From Paenibacillus sp. Soil787 (lineage in GTDB: Bacteria; Bacillota; Bacilli; Paenibacillales; NBRC-103111): a DNA stretch of 60,793 nt. Shown here piece after piece: positions 45,563 to 53,060 of this stretch. Location of the stretch: assembly GCF_001429545.1 (NCBI RefSeq), contig NZ_LMSP01000007.1:1-60793 (forward strand), written 5' to 3'. Made by a program: the position numbers and the translations under genes. The notes under the pieces are model-generated. The model searched no databases and was not told the DNA's origin. It worked only from the letters and a program-made list of their open reading frames with translations. Within the stretch, counting starts at the first letter, position 1, and the number at the start of each line of letters is the position of its first letter.

Positions 45563-46537
45563 ATGAGAGCAATTGTATGTACAAAGTACGGAACACCGGA
45601 TGTTCTACAGCTCAAAGAAGTAGAAAAACCTACTCCCAAGGATAATGAGATACGGATAAAAATGCATGCAGCCATCGTAACACCATCAGACTGTGCTTTT
45701 CGGAAGGCTGACCCTTTTATTGTCCGACTTATGTATGGTCTCACACGACCCAAACATGCGATATTTGGCGTTGAGCTGGCGGGGGAAATTGATTCCGTGG
45801 GGAAAGATGTGACCTCATTTAAAGAGGGAGATCGCATATTCGGCATAAGTCCGGCTGCATTTGGCACCTATGCGGAGTACATGTGTCTGCCCGAAGATAA
45901 ACCGGTGAGCACTGCGCCGGCCAATGCGACCTTTGAAGAGGCTGCCGGCGTCTGTGATGGAGGCTTAACCGCACTGATCTTCCTTCGAGATACGGCGCAT
46001 ATTGGTCGTGGACAAAAGGTCCTTATCAACGGCGCTTCTGGATCGGTTGGCGCTTATGCAGTACAGCTTGCCAAATACTTTGGGGCAGAGGTTACAGGGG
46101 TATGCAGTGCCCCGAATATAGCATTCGTGAAATCTCTGGGCGCCGATCAGATCATTGACTATACCAAAGAGGACTTCACCAAAAACGGTCAGATCTATGA
46201 CGTTATTTTCGACGCAGTAGGCAAGCGGTCATTTTCACAATGTAAAAACTCGCTAACTGAGCATGGGGTTTATCTCTCAACGGTCCCTACACTGGGGATT
46301 ATGCTTCACATGTTATGGACGTCCAAGATCGGCAGCAAAAAAGCCAAATTTACGGCTTCGGGCTTACAACAGAATAAAGAAAATCTAGCGTTTCTCGCAG
46401 AGCTTTTTGAGGCAGGGAAAATAAGATCAGTGATAGATAGACGCTATCCGCTGGAGCAGATGGCCGAGGCTCATAGGTATGTTGAAACAGGACGTAAGAA
46501 AGGGAATGTGGTTATTACTTTCGAGGGTCTGCGATAA
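45563..46537 (+). CDS. NAD(P)-dependent alcohol dehydrogenase/quinone oxidoreductase (MDR family)
   Basis: 324 residues of the zinc-free medium-chain dehydrogenase/reductase type. An N-terminal GroES-like domain is followed by a Rossmann fold with VLINGASGSVGAYAVQLAKYFGAEVTGV and a C-terminal KKGNVVITFEG. The zinc-binding Cys/His set of true alcohol dehydrogenases is not present. AGGAGG precedes the ATG. It follows the XRE gene by 32 nt and may be read through from it. Confidence 0.88.
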   Translation: MRAIVCTKYGTPDVLQLKEVEKPTPKDNEIRIKMHAAIVTPSDCAFRKADPFIVRLMYGLTRPKHAIFGVELAGEIDSVGKDVTSFKEGDRIFGISPAAFGTYAEYMCLPEDKPVSTAPANATFEEAAGVCDGGLTALIFLRDTAHIGRGQKVLINGASGSVGAYAVQLAKYFGAEVTGVCSAPNIAFVKSLGADQIIDYTKEDFTKNGQIYDVIFDAVGKRSFSQCKNSLTEHGVYLSTVPTLGIMLHMLWTSKIGSKKAKFTASGLQQNKENLAFLAELFEAGKIRSVIDRRYPLEQMAEAHRYVETGRKKGNVVITFEGLR

Positions 46538-46609
46538 ACCAAATATTCCCAATCCCCGCGGTATCCTATATACTTTTATTCATTTTACCCCTTATTCCAA
46601 GGAGTCCCT

Positions 46610-46690
46610 ATGAACACTAAAGAACAATCTCCAGCTGGCAGCATCATTTATCGACATGAGGCAACAGATCGACCTTTAAAGTTTATCGAC
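46610..46690 (+). pseudogene. N-terminal remnant of a suppressor-of-fused domain gene
   Basis: AAGGAG and an ATG start a frame reading MNTKEQSPAGSIIYRHEATD, which resembles the beginning of bacterial suppressor-of-fused (SUFU-like) proteins. The similarity is lost after about 25 residues, where the frame enters the 3' end of the MFS gene on the other strand. It looks like a gene cut by arrival of the MFS cassette. Confidence 0.5.
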
Positions 46691-47956
46691 CGCTCTCCTC
46701 GACCAGATCATAACCGGGATCAGCAGCAGAGACAGGAACCCGCCCGCCAGAGAGAGGACAGCAAAGCTGGAATTGGCGACGACCATGCCCGACAACACTC
46801 CACCCGATGCCCCCGCCAATGATACCAGGACATCCACCGTCCCTTGTGTCTTGGCGCGCGTGGCCGGAGTTGTCGCATCGATGATCTGTGCAGTGCCGCT
46901 GATCAGACCGAAGTTCCAACCGAGTCCCAGCAGCGCCAGAGCGACTATGAGCCAGACCATCGAATCGGCTGGCGCCCATGCGGCAAGCAATCCGGCTAAC
47001 AGCAACGTGATCCCCGATGCGTAGGACATGAACATACGCCCGACCTTGTCCACGAGAACACCCGTTACCAAGGAAGGCAGAAACATCGCCGCGACATGAA
47101 TGCCGATCACCATGCCCACTGCGCTCAACCCATGTCCGTGATGCTTCATATGGACCGGCGTCATCGTCATGATGGCGACCATCACGAGCTGCGTTAAGAC
47201 CATCACGGTCGTCCCGATGATGATCCCCCGATTACGGACTGCTGGCGCCAAGAGATCCGCATCAACCGCTGTTTGGGATGGATTCGCTTGATGCGCTTCG
47301 GCGATAGCTTTAGAGACGTTATACGGATCTGGGCGGAGAAATACCCAGATCACCAGACCCGCCAGGATAAAAGCAACTGCCGCCAGCATAAACGGGCCCG
47401 CCAAAGCAGGGGCGCCGACAGATGTCGCGAATCGTCCCATGACCCCCACCAGGTTCGGCCCCGCAACCGCACCAAACGTCGTGAATACCATGGCTAAGCT
47501 GACAGCTCTCGCACGCTGCTTAGGCTGAGCTAAGTCGGTTCCCGCATAACGCGCCTGCAGGTTGGTCGACGTACCGGCGCCATAGATCAGCATCGAAGCG
47601 AACAAAAGCGGAAGATTATTAGCGATGGCTGCAAATACGACTCCGATCGCGCCAATCCCCCCTGCAAGAAAACCTGCCGTTAGGCCTACCCGACGGCCAA
47701 GACGCCCAGAAAGCCGTCCGACAAGCAGCGCCGATGAGGCCGAGCCCAGCGTCAATAGCGCCGAAGGAACTCCAGCTAAGCTATCCGTCCCGAGCATATC
47801 CTGGGCAAGCAGCGCTCCGACCGTGACGCCTGCCGCGAGTCCCGCTCCGCCGAATAGTTGGGCGATGATCACGATCATAAGCGATCTCCGATAGAGCTGC
47901 TGCTGTTTCTCAGGAGAATAAATGTATTCTCTTATTAATTCGCTTCCTTCAGCCAT
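46676..47956 (-). CDS. MFS transporter
   Basis: 426 residues with 12 predicted membrane helices; motif A is near GRLSGRLGRRVG. The DNA is visibly richer in G and C than its neighbours. It overlaps the end of the ArsR-rhodanese gene by 22 nt, so the two are cotranscribed and the pair moves as a unit. Substrate is unknown; the regulator suggests a thiol, sulfide, metal or oxyanion stress signal. Confidence 0.88.
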   Translation of the reverse strand: MAEGSELIREYIYSPEKQQQLYRRSLMIVIIAQLFGGAGLAAGVTVGALLAQDMLGTDSLAGVPSALLTLGSASSALLVGRLSGRLGRRVGLTAGFLAGGIGAIGVVFAAIANNLPLLFASMLIYGAGTSTNLQARYAGTDLAQPKQRARAVSLAMVFTTFGAVAGPNLVGVMGRFATSVGAPALAGPFMLAAVAFILAGLVIWVFLRPDPYNVSKAIAEAHQANPSQTAVDADLLAPAVRNRGIIIGTTVMVLTQLVMVAIMTMTPVHMKHHGHGLSAVGMVIGIHVAAMFLPSLVTGVLVDKVGRMFMSYASGITLLLAGLLAAWAPADSMVWLIVALALLGLGWNFGLISGTAQIIDATTPATRAKTQGTVDVLVSLAGASGGVLSGMVVANSSFAVLSLAGGFLSLLLIPVMIWSRRAVDKL

Positions 47957-48606
47957 TCATGCTCTCCCCCCTCCAGCTTGTATGCTGTGATCCCCTCCAG
48001 CTGCAACTTGGCAACGGCCTCTGTCGAACTGATACAGTAGGGGCCTCTGCAATACACCACAACTTCAACGGCCCTAGGCAGATTGTGAAGATAAGGTTCA
48101 AACTCCTCCATCGGTACGGAGATGGCCCCCGAGAGATGACCGGCCTCGTATTCATCTCTCGATCGTACATCGAGCAGGATGATCTCCCCGGCCTCTATCT
48201 TTACCATCGCTTCCTCCAAAGAAAGCGTCCTTATATCCTCATACCCGTGTAAAAATTCCTGTCTAATCCGCTCGATGTCCGCAAGCTGACTCTCGCCAAT
48301 TCGCCACATAGCAAACAAAAACCCGGCAATTGAAGGATCAGCCAGCGAATAGATAACATATGTGCCTTTCTTGCTGAACTTCACTAGCCTGGCATCGAGC
48401 AAAACCTGCAGATGGCGGGATACGTTAGCCACGCTCATCTCCGTGACTTGGGCCAACTTCTCTACCGACTTTGGCCCCTGAGCAAGCAAGCTCAAGATTT
48501 CAAGCCGCTTGTCGCTGGATAGGCACTTCCCCACCCGGGCTAGCTGCTGAAACAGTTCATTTTTAAATTCTTTGGCAGAAGGGATTGCCTCAGGAACAGA
48601 TTCCAT
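47935..48606 (-). CDS. ArsR-family regulator fused to a rhodanese domain
   Basis: 223 residues. A winged helix (about 25-90; SVEKLAQVTEMSVANVSRHLQVLLDARLV) is followed by a rhodanese domain (about 130-220). Its active-site loop C186-RGPYC starts with the expected cysteine and also has C191. The usual ArsR metal-binding CxC motif is absent. The rhodanese may sense persulfide or use its cysteines for redox signalling. A perfect 20-bp palindrome lies just upstream and the MFS gene just downstream. Confidence 0.88.
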   Translation of the reverse strand: MESVPEAIPSAKEFKNELFQQLARVGKCLSSDKRLEILSLLAQGPKSVEKLAQVTEMSVANVSRHLQVLLDARLVKFSKKGTYVIYSLADPSIAGFLFAMWRIGESQLADIERIRQEFLHGYEDIRTLSLEEAMVKIEAGEIILLDVRSRDEYEAGHLSGAISVPMEEFEPYLHNLPRAVEVVVYCRGPYCISSTEAVAKLQLEGITAYKLEGGEHEWLKEAN

Positions 48607-48624
48607 GAACGTTCATCCTTTCAT

Positions 48625-48644
48625 ATTCAATTAATTAATTGAAT
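48625..48644. promoter_or_regulatory. ArsR operator candidate
   Basis: ATTCAATTAATTAATTGAAT, a perfect 20-bp palindrome 18 nt before the ArsR-rhodanese start. ATTCAA/TTGAAT half-sites are typical of the ArsR family. Confidence 0.75.
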
Positions 48645-48959
48645 AATAGAATGCGAATAGGCTGTTCGTCAAGAAGTAATTACAATTTGGAAATGAATGT
48701 CCCCCACTAAGCTATTCAGGTAGTTAAGCTCAAATTTCTTTTAATTTGACAATTTTTCGAGTAATTTCTCTTCGTTCAACACCTTCATATACAGTAAGTT
48801 TACTCTATTTCCTGTTGCGCTCCCTAGCCATGTTGTGTCACAATATGGCTATTATGTAGCAGCTGAGTGGCAAAGAATGCCCTGCTTCCTTTCCAAATCG
48901 GAAAGGAGGCGGGGTTTTTGTGTTTTTAAACTAATATGGAAAGGTAAAGGTATCGGGAA
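48645..48959. other. Intergenic region before nuclease-like paralogue 2
   Basis: Holds an imperfect palindrome GCCATGTTGTG-T-CACAATATGGC (48827-48849, arms match 10 of 11) and a terminator-like hairpin with T-run (48880-48919). No gene is seen. Confidence 0.65.
48880..48919 (+). terminator. Terminator-like hairpin before paralogue 2
   Basis: CCCTGCTTCCTTTCC and GGAAAGGAGGCGGGG pair strongly and are followed by TTTTT, 41 nt before the gene. Paralogue 1 has a similar hairpin in the same place. Confidence 0.7.
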
Positions 48960-49643
48960 ATGGGTCTCCAAATTGAGCACGATAATTGGATTAGTAATCA
49001 TTTAAGGCGAAGAAGAGGGGAGCGTCTCGATGTTCTAAACCGCGGCCATGGGTACGGAAATCAATTGTTCGTTGAACGAATCTGGTGGATGCTTGTTGGA
49101 CATTTTCACGGACTGCATCCTGAATATGAAGTAAAGGACTGGCGAGGGAGATCCTACTTTGTCGATTTCATGTGGATTGTTGGAGCTTTACGTATTGTAT
49201 TTGAGATCATGGATTTTGGCTCGCATGGCACGGACAGAACCAAGTATCGGATGGATTTGAACCGAGGACTTTTTCTTCAGGCTCAAGACTGTACGGTCTT
49301 CTATATCTCTCTGGATGAGTTAAAAGAGAATCCCTCGTTCATCCTCTCCGCCTTGCGAAGCAGCTTGTCACCTTATCTGTCGGCTGGGGATGGAAATAAA
49401 AGAACGGTTCAAAGACACTATTCAAAAATCGAAAGAGACTTGATGCGAACGGCAATTCGCCACAATCGGGTCATTCGCCCGACCGAGGCGGCGAAGGAGT
49501 TGGAGTTGCATACGATGACTGTCATTAAATACTGTCGCAGGTTGGTGGAAAAGGGGAAATTTCGGGCCGTGGCAAGAGGAGTGTCCGGGCGGGTCATTTA
49601 CTATGAATATGTGGGCTCTATGCAAAGTCCGGATTTGGTTTGA
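48960..49643 (+). CDS. Predicted endonuclease-like/winged-helix protein, paralogue 2
   Basis: 227 residues, clearly homologous to the protein at 38282 over its whole length. Shared features at the same residue numbers are HPEYE (53-57), DW (60-61), D69, E82 and FxSH (86-89). LNR and FLQ/FLT follow, and the C-terminus is a winged helix (IRPTEAAKELELHTMTVIKYCRRLVEKG). The acidic residues fit a nuclease site, although the second Asp of the E-x-D pair is displaced by one (D85). The start ATG has only a weak RBS. Function is unknown. Confidence 0.6.
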   Translation: MGLQIEHDNWISNHLRRRRGERLDVLNRGHGYGNQLFVERIWWMLVGHFHGLHPEYEVKDWRGRSYFVDFMWIVGALRIVFEIMDFGSHGTDRTKYRMDLNRGLFLQAQDCTVFYISLDELKENPSFILSALRSSLSPYLSAGDGNKRTVQRHYSKIERDLMRTAIRHNRVIRPTEAAKELELHTMTVIKYCRRLVEKGKFRAVARGVSGRVIYYEYVGSMQSPDLV

Positions 49644-49659
49644 CATTACGACTCGCTCT

Positions 49660-49787
49660 ATTCTGTATGAAAAATCATATAGATATTTGACTATGATGGT
49701 GAAATCGATAATTCTATATGAAAAATAATATACAATCTTTCTTATAGCGTTTATCCTGACTATTCTATTCGAAAAATCATACAGATT
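49660..49787. repeat. Three motifs at 51-nt intervals
   Basis: ATTCTGTATGAAAAATCATA, ATTCTATATGAAAAATAATA and ATTCTATTCGAAAAATCATA start at 49660, 49711 and 49762. The intervening 30 nt are unrelated. Confidence 0.75.
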
Positions 49788-49795
49788 TATGGATA

Positions 49796-49898
49796 GGCAG
49801 AAGAATTAGGCGGGTTGTGGATGATTGGACAGGCAGAAGAATTAGTCGGGTTGTGGATGATTGGACAGGCAGAAGAATTAGTCGGGTTGTGGATGATT
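49796..49898 (+). repeat. 36-nt tandem repeat, nearly three units
   Basis: The unit begins GGCAGAAGAATTAGTCGGGT and is repeated at 49796, 49832 and 49868 with a single difference in the first (AGGC for AGTC). Confidence 0.9.
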
Positions 49899-50124
49899 CG
49901 TGGAACTAATCGATCGGATCTTTCACAAGCATCTGATCTTCAGCAGCTTCCGCTATCACCTTCCCGACTGCCTCACTGTTGGTCCCGGGGATTTTCCGGG
50001 GCTGTTTTCTCTACTTCTTGTTTGCAAATTGTTGAACGGAAAGCCAAAAAAGGGCCGCAGCAGCCCACCTCTCGGCAACCTGTCACAGCCCTCAAACCCG
50101 CGTCCCTCGCGGTTTCAAAGCCTC

Positions 50125-50961
50125 TTACTCTTCACCCTTAGCAATTGGATTATCCTCATACGAAATCCAGTCGCTCCAGCTTCCGCTATAGAGCTTCACG
50201 TTATCAAAGCCCGCTTCGCTAAGGCCCAGCACGTTCGGGCACGCCGTCACGCCGGAGCCGCAATAGACGATGATTTCATCAGCGCCCTGCAGCGCGGCAA
50301 AGTGCTGTTCCTGCTCCGCTGCTGACAACCAGGCGCCGTTCTCACCGAGAACGCCTTTCCAGAAGAAGCTGCGAGCGCCCGGGATGTGGCCGGCCACCGC
50401 ATCGATCGGCTCTTCCAAGCCGAGGTAGCGGCGCTCCTCGCGCGAGTCAACGAGCACGGTGCCGGGGCGACCGAGCTTGTCCTTGACCTCGTCCATGCTC
50501 GCAAGCATAGCGCGATGCACCTTCGGTGAGAAGGTCCGCGGGAACACAGCGGACACTTCATCGGTAACCGGGTAGCCAGCAGCTTTCCATGCTGAATACC
50601 CTTGGTCTAAGACGTATACCTCGGAGTGACCGAGGAATTTCAGCATCCACCATAGCCGCGAAGCCATGGCCCCGCCTTGATCGTCGTAAGCTACGACGGT
50701 CTTCGTACCATCGATCCCGAGGTTGCCCGCGAGGATAGAGAAAGCTCCTAGATCAGGGAGCGGATGCCGGCCTCCGTGCGCCATTTTGGCACCGGAGAGG
50801 TCTTTTTCCAAGTCTACATACACGGCTCCTGTTATATGGCCTTCCTCATAATTCTGTCTGCCTGATTCTGGTTGTCCTAGCGCAAAGCGGCAATCCGCAA
50901 TCACGATGTTCGCATCGCCAAGCTGTCCTAGCAGCCATGTTTGACTTACGATATTTTCCAC
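50125..50961 (-). CDS. Sulfurtransferase (3-mercaptopyruvate/thiosulfate type)
   Basis: A tandem rhodanese of 278 residues: an inactive N-terminal domain (about 5-135) and a catalytic C-terminal domain with C234 in YCGSGVTACPN. CGSGVTA is typical of mercaptopyruvate sulfurtransferases; thiosulfate enzymes usually have CRKGVTA. It moves sulfane sulfur to thiols or cyanide. The start is a GTG with GGTGG upstream. It is cotranscribed with the GNAT gene before it. Confidence 0.92.
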   Translation of the reverse strand: MENIVSQTWLLGQLGDANIVIADCRFALGQPESGRQNYEEGHITGAVYVDLEKDLSGAKMAHGGRHPLPDLGAFSILAGNLGIDGTKTVVAYDDQGGAMASRLWWMLKFLGHSEVYVLDQGYSAWKAAGYPVTDEVSAVFPRTFSPKVHRAMLASMDEVKDKLGRPGTVLVDSREERRYLGLEEPIDAVAGHIPGARSFFWKGVLGENGAWLSAAEQEQHFAALQGADEIIVYCGSGVTACPNVLGLSEAGFDNVKLYSGSWSDWISYEDNPIAKGEE

Positions 50962-50991
50962 AGTTTCATGCCACCAACTTTCGTCATTCGA

Positions 50992-51465
50992 TTAATCGCC
51001 CATTCCACTCGTCGGATTAGCGGAGTACGCCTGCCAATCACTGCGATCTCCACCCATTTTATCGTAAAATGCTTGGGCGCGGAAGTTATCTTTGGCCGTT
51101 GTCCACGTTAAATTGGCATATCCATTTCTTGCGGCGTAGCCTTTGCAAGCAGCAAAAAGCTTTGCTGCCGCACCCTGACCACGTTCAGCCTCGATGACGA
51201 ATAAGTCGTTCATAATTGCTATTTTGGACGCACGCAAGGTGCTGAAGGTAAAATATAAGGTCGCAAAGCCGACCAGCGTCCCCTCTTCCGTCTCCGCTAC
51301 GAATTGAATACCTTCCTTCTGCTCAAGCAGCAGGTGAATCAATCCGTTCAGCTTCTCATCTTCGGGTTGTCGATATTGGTAGAAGTCCACAATATAAGCG
51401 AGCATTAACGTTTTCAACTGCGGAATATCTTGCATTACTGCTTCACGAATCGTAACTTGGGTCAT
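50992..51465 (-). CDS. GNAT family N-acetyltransferase
   Basis: 157 residues with the GNAT pattern: VGFATLYF strand, the acetyl-CoA loop ERGQGAAAKLFAACKGYA and the C-terminal NFRAQAFYDKMGG. The substrate is unknown. AGGAGG precedes the ATG. It lies 30 nt before the sulfurtransferase gene. Confidence 0.88.
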   Translation of the reverse strand: MTQVTIREAVMQDIPQLKTLMLAYIVDFYQYRQPEDEKLNGLIHLLLEQKEGIQFVAETEEGTLVGFATLYFTFSTLRASKIAIMNDLFVIEAERGQGAAAKLFAACKGYAARNGYANLTWTTAKDNFRAQAFYDKMGGDRSDWQAYSANPTSGMGD

Positions 51466-51546
51466 TTAGGGTGACCTCCTATTCCTATTAAGTCTATATA
51501 CTCATTGTACCCCAAATCTTGCCTTTTTGATGAAAGGTAATCTCGG

Positions 51547-52206
51547 TTAAATATCTTCCATTTCCTTCCGATACAGGAGATAAATGATCCACCCTAATAG
51601 TAGGGATAAGCCTGCTGCGAAATAGAATATGGACGTTATTTTCAACGTAACCCCATAATAAGCCAATGAGAACAGGACAAATGCAAAGAAAAACACATGC
51701 AGCAGGACATTTTTCTGTGGAAGCCAAGCACTTTTGGAGCTTAACTCGATTCGAACGGTAAAGCCTAAACGTTTCTTAACCAGAACCAAAGCCGTGAGGT
51801 ATGTAAGCGATGCGGCCGCCATTTTCAAAGCATAATAAGTGGAATCAAGCCCCTCTAAATAAGCAGCAATTGAGATAGGGGTAATGAGCGGCATGATAAA
51901 TAGAACAATGGCCAAATAAATCGTATAGCCAAGCGAGCCAAGAAACGCTACCATAAGCGCATGCAGTTTGCGCACGCGAAATATATAGTGAATAAAGACC
52001 GCTTCCGTTACAATAATGAGCATAGGCTGCAAGCTCTCCGCCCACTGCTGGGATAAAAATAATTTAGATACACAGGCAATCACGAAGGAAACAAGCAGCA
52101 CAATAGGCCATTTTGTTTTCAGCGAGATCCGGAATAGGGTTAGTCCCAATACGAGCATGGAAAATAGAGTTATTGTGCCAATTGGAATATGACTATACCA
52201 ATCCAT
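51547..52206 (-). CDS. Seven-helix membrane protein of unknown function
   Basis: 219 residues, mostly hydrophobic, with about seven helices. Its layout resembles the sensor part of AgrC- or LytS-like kinases, but no kinase domain follows. The ATG at 52206 has GGAGG 6 nt upstream, so the longer frame to 52362 is not used. It is divergent from an acetyltransferase gene. Confidence 0.65.
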   Translation of the reverse strand: MDWYSHIPIGTITLFSMLVLGLTLFRISLKTKWPIVLLVSFVIACVSKLFLSQQWAESLQPMLIIVTEAVFIHYIFRVRKLHALMVAFLGSLGYTIYLAIVLFIMPLITPISIAAYLEGLDSTYYALKMAAASLTYLTALVLVKKRLGFTVRIELSSKSAWLPQKNVLLHVFFFAFVLFSLAYYGVTLKITSIFYFAAGLSLLLGWIIYLLYRKEMEDI

Positions 52207-52232
52207 TTGAACCTCCAACCAAAGATGAAAGG

Positions 52233-52757
52233 ATGATAACTGATTACATGACGGTGAATACAAGCTTACCATGGCGCATCGTTCCCCTAACGGAAGCGAA
52301 TTGCGATGAACTTTGCACTTGGAGGTATCCGCCTCCATACGATTTATACAATTGGTCTCCATGGGAGACTATGCTTCAAGAACAAGCAGAATTCGCTGAC
52401 CCGCAAATTCGAGCTGAGCAGTATCGAGCTGTGGTGGATGAAAACGGAATATTATCTGGGTTCGTTCAATTCTTCCCCATTGTCGGGGTGACACGCTTAG
52501 GGCTAGGACTTCGACCGGATCTTTGCGGGAAGGGGAGCGGAATCGGTACCCAATTCGTCCAAATCCTTGTTCTAGAAGCCCAGCGCCGGACGCCCCTACA
52601 GGAGATTGATCTTGAAGTTCTCGTCTGGAACGAAAGAGCGATTCAGACGTACGAGCGAGCTGGTTTTACGATTACAGACACGTATGAAAGGTGGACTCCC
52701 ACTGGGATGGCTGCCTTTCACTGCATGGTATATAACGGACCGAGCTTAATCAGGTGA
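52233..52757 (+). CDS. GNAT family N-acetyltransferase
   Basis: 174 residues with WRIVPLTEANCDELCTWRYPPPYDLYNW at the start, typical of RimJ/RimL-like relatives. The acetyl-CoA loop region is LGLRPDLCGKGSGIGTQFV and the C-terminal block is WNERAIQTYERAGF. The start is uncertain: ATGs at 52233 and 52248 are both possible and neither has an ideal RBS. Confidence 0.82.
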   Translation: MITDYMTVNTSLPWRIVPLTEANCDELCTWRYPPPYDLYNWSPWETMLQEQAEFADPQIRAEQYRAVVDENGILSGFVQFFPIVGVTRLGLGLRPDLCGKGSGIGTQFVQILVLEAQRRTPLQEIDLEVLVWNERAIQTYERAGFTITDTYERWTPTGMAAFHCMVYNGPSLIR

Positions 52758-53057
52758 TCCACTGTTAGTAGTAATGTCTGTAAAAGCTTGATCAAATTTA
52801 GCTGCTGATTCGAAATCCAAATCAGTTAAGCCGCCTGCATGCCAGGACGTAAGTCGCAGCGTGACCATCTTATAATCGATAGCAATCATCGGGTGATGGT
52901 TAAGAGCTTCCGAAATACGGGCTACTTCGTTCACGAAATCTATGCCCTGCATAAATGCTGTAAATCGATACTTCCGCACAATCCATTTGTGATCGTCTGT
53001 CGTCCAGCCCGTCACCTCCGCAAGCTTCTGATCGATGTCAGTGTTCCCAAGCTTCAC
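52746..53057 (-). CDS. 4a-hydroxytetrahydrobiopterin dehydratase
   Basis: A 103-residue pterin-4a-carbinolamine dehydratase. The active-site histidines are H54 and H55 (NHHPMIAIDYKMV) and H73 (SWHAGGLTDLD). It recycles the oxidised pterin cofactor of aromatic hydroxylases and also occurs in bacteria without them. The GTG start lies 3 nt after the recQ stop with GAGGAG upstream, so the genes are coupled. The last 12 nt overlap the convergent GNAT gene. Confidence 0.92.
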   Translation of the reverse strand: MKLGNTDIDQKLAEVTGWTTDDHKWIVRKYRFTAFMQGIDFVNEVARISEALNHHPMIAIDYKMVTLRLTSWHAGGLTDLDFESAAKFDQAFTDITTNSGSPD

Positions 53058-53060
53058 CTA

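Larger units (their letters stand above)
49644..50124. other. Intergenic region with two repeat arrays
   Basis: Contains three copies of an ATTCTRTATGAAAAATCATA-like motif exactly 51 nt apart (49660, 49711, 49762) and then a 36-nt tandem repeat (49796-49898). The remainder up to the sulfurtransferase gene (49900-50124) shows nothing I can support. Confidence 0.7.

Noticed and set aside
46676..48606. Integrative element or prophage
   Set aside because: Looks transferred, but no integrase, transposase, att repeats or phage genes were found.
49660..49787. CRISPR-like array at 51-nt spacing
   Set aside because: Only three copies, each with mismatches, and no cas genes in the window.
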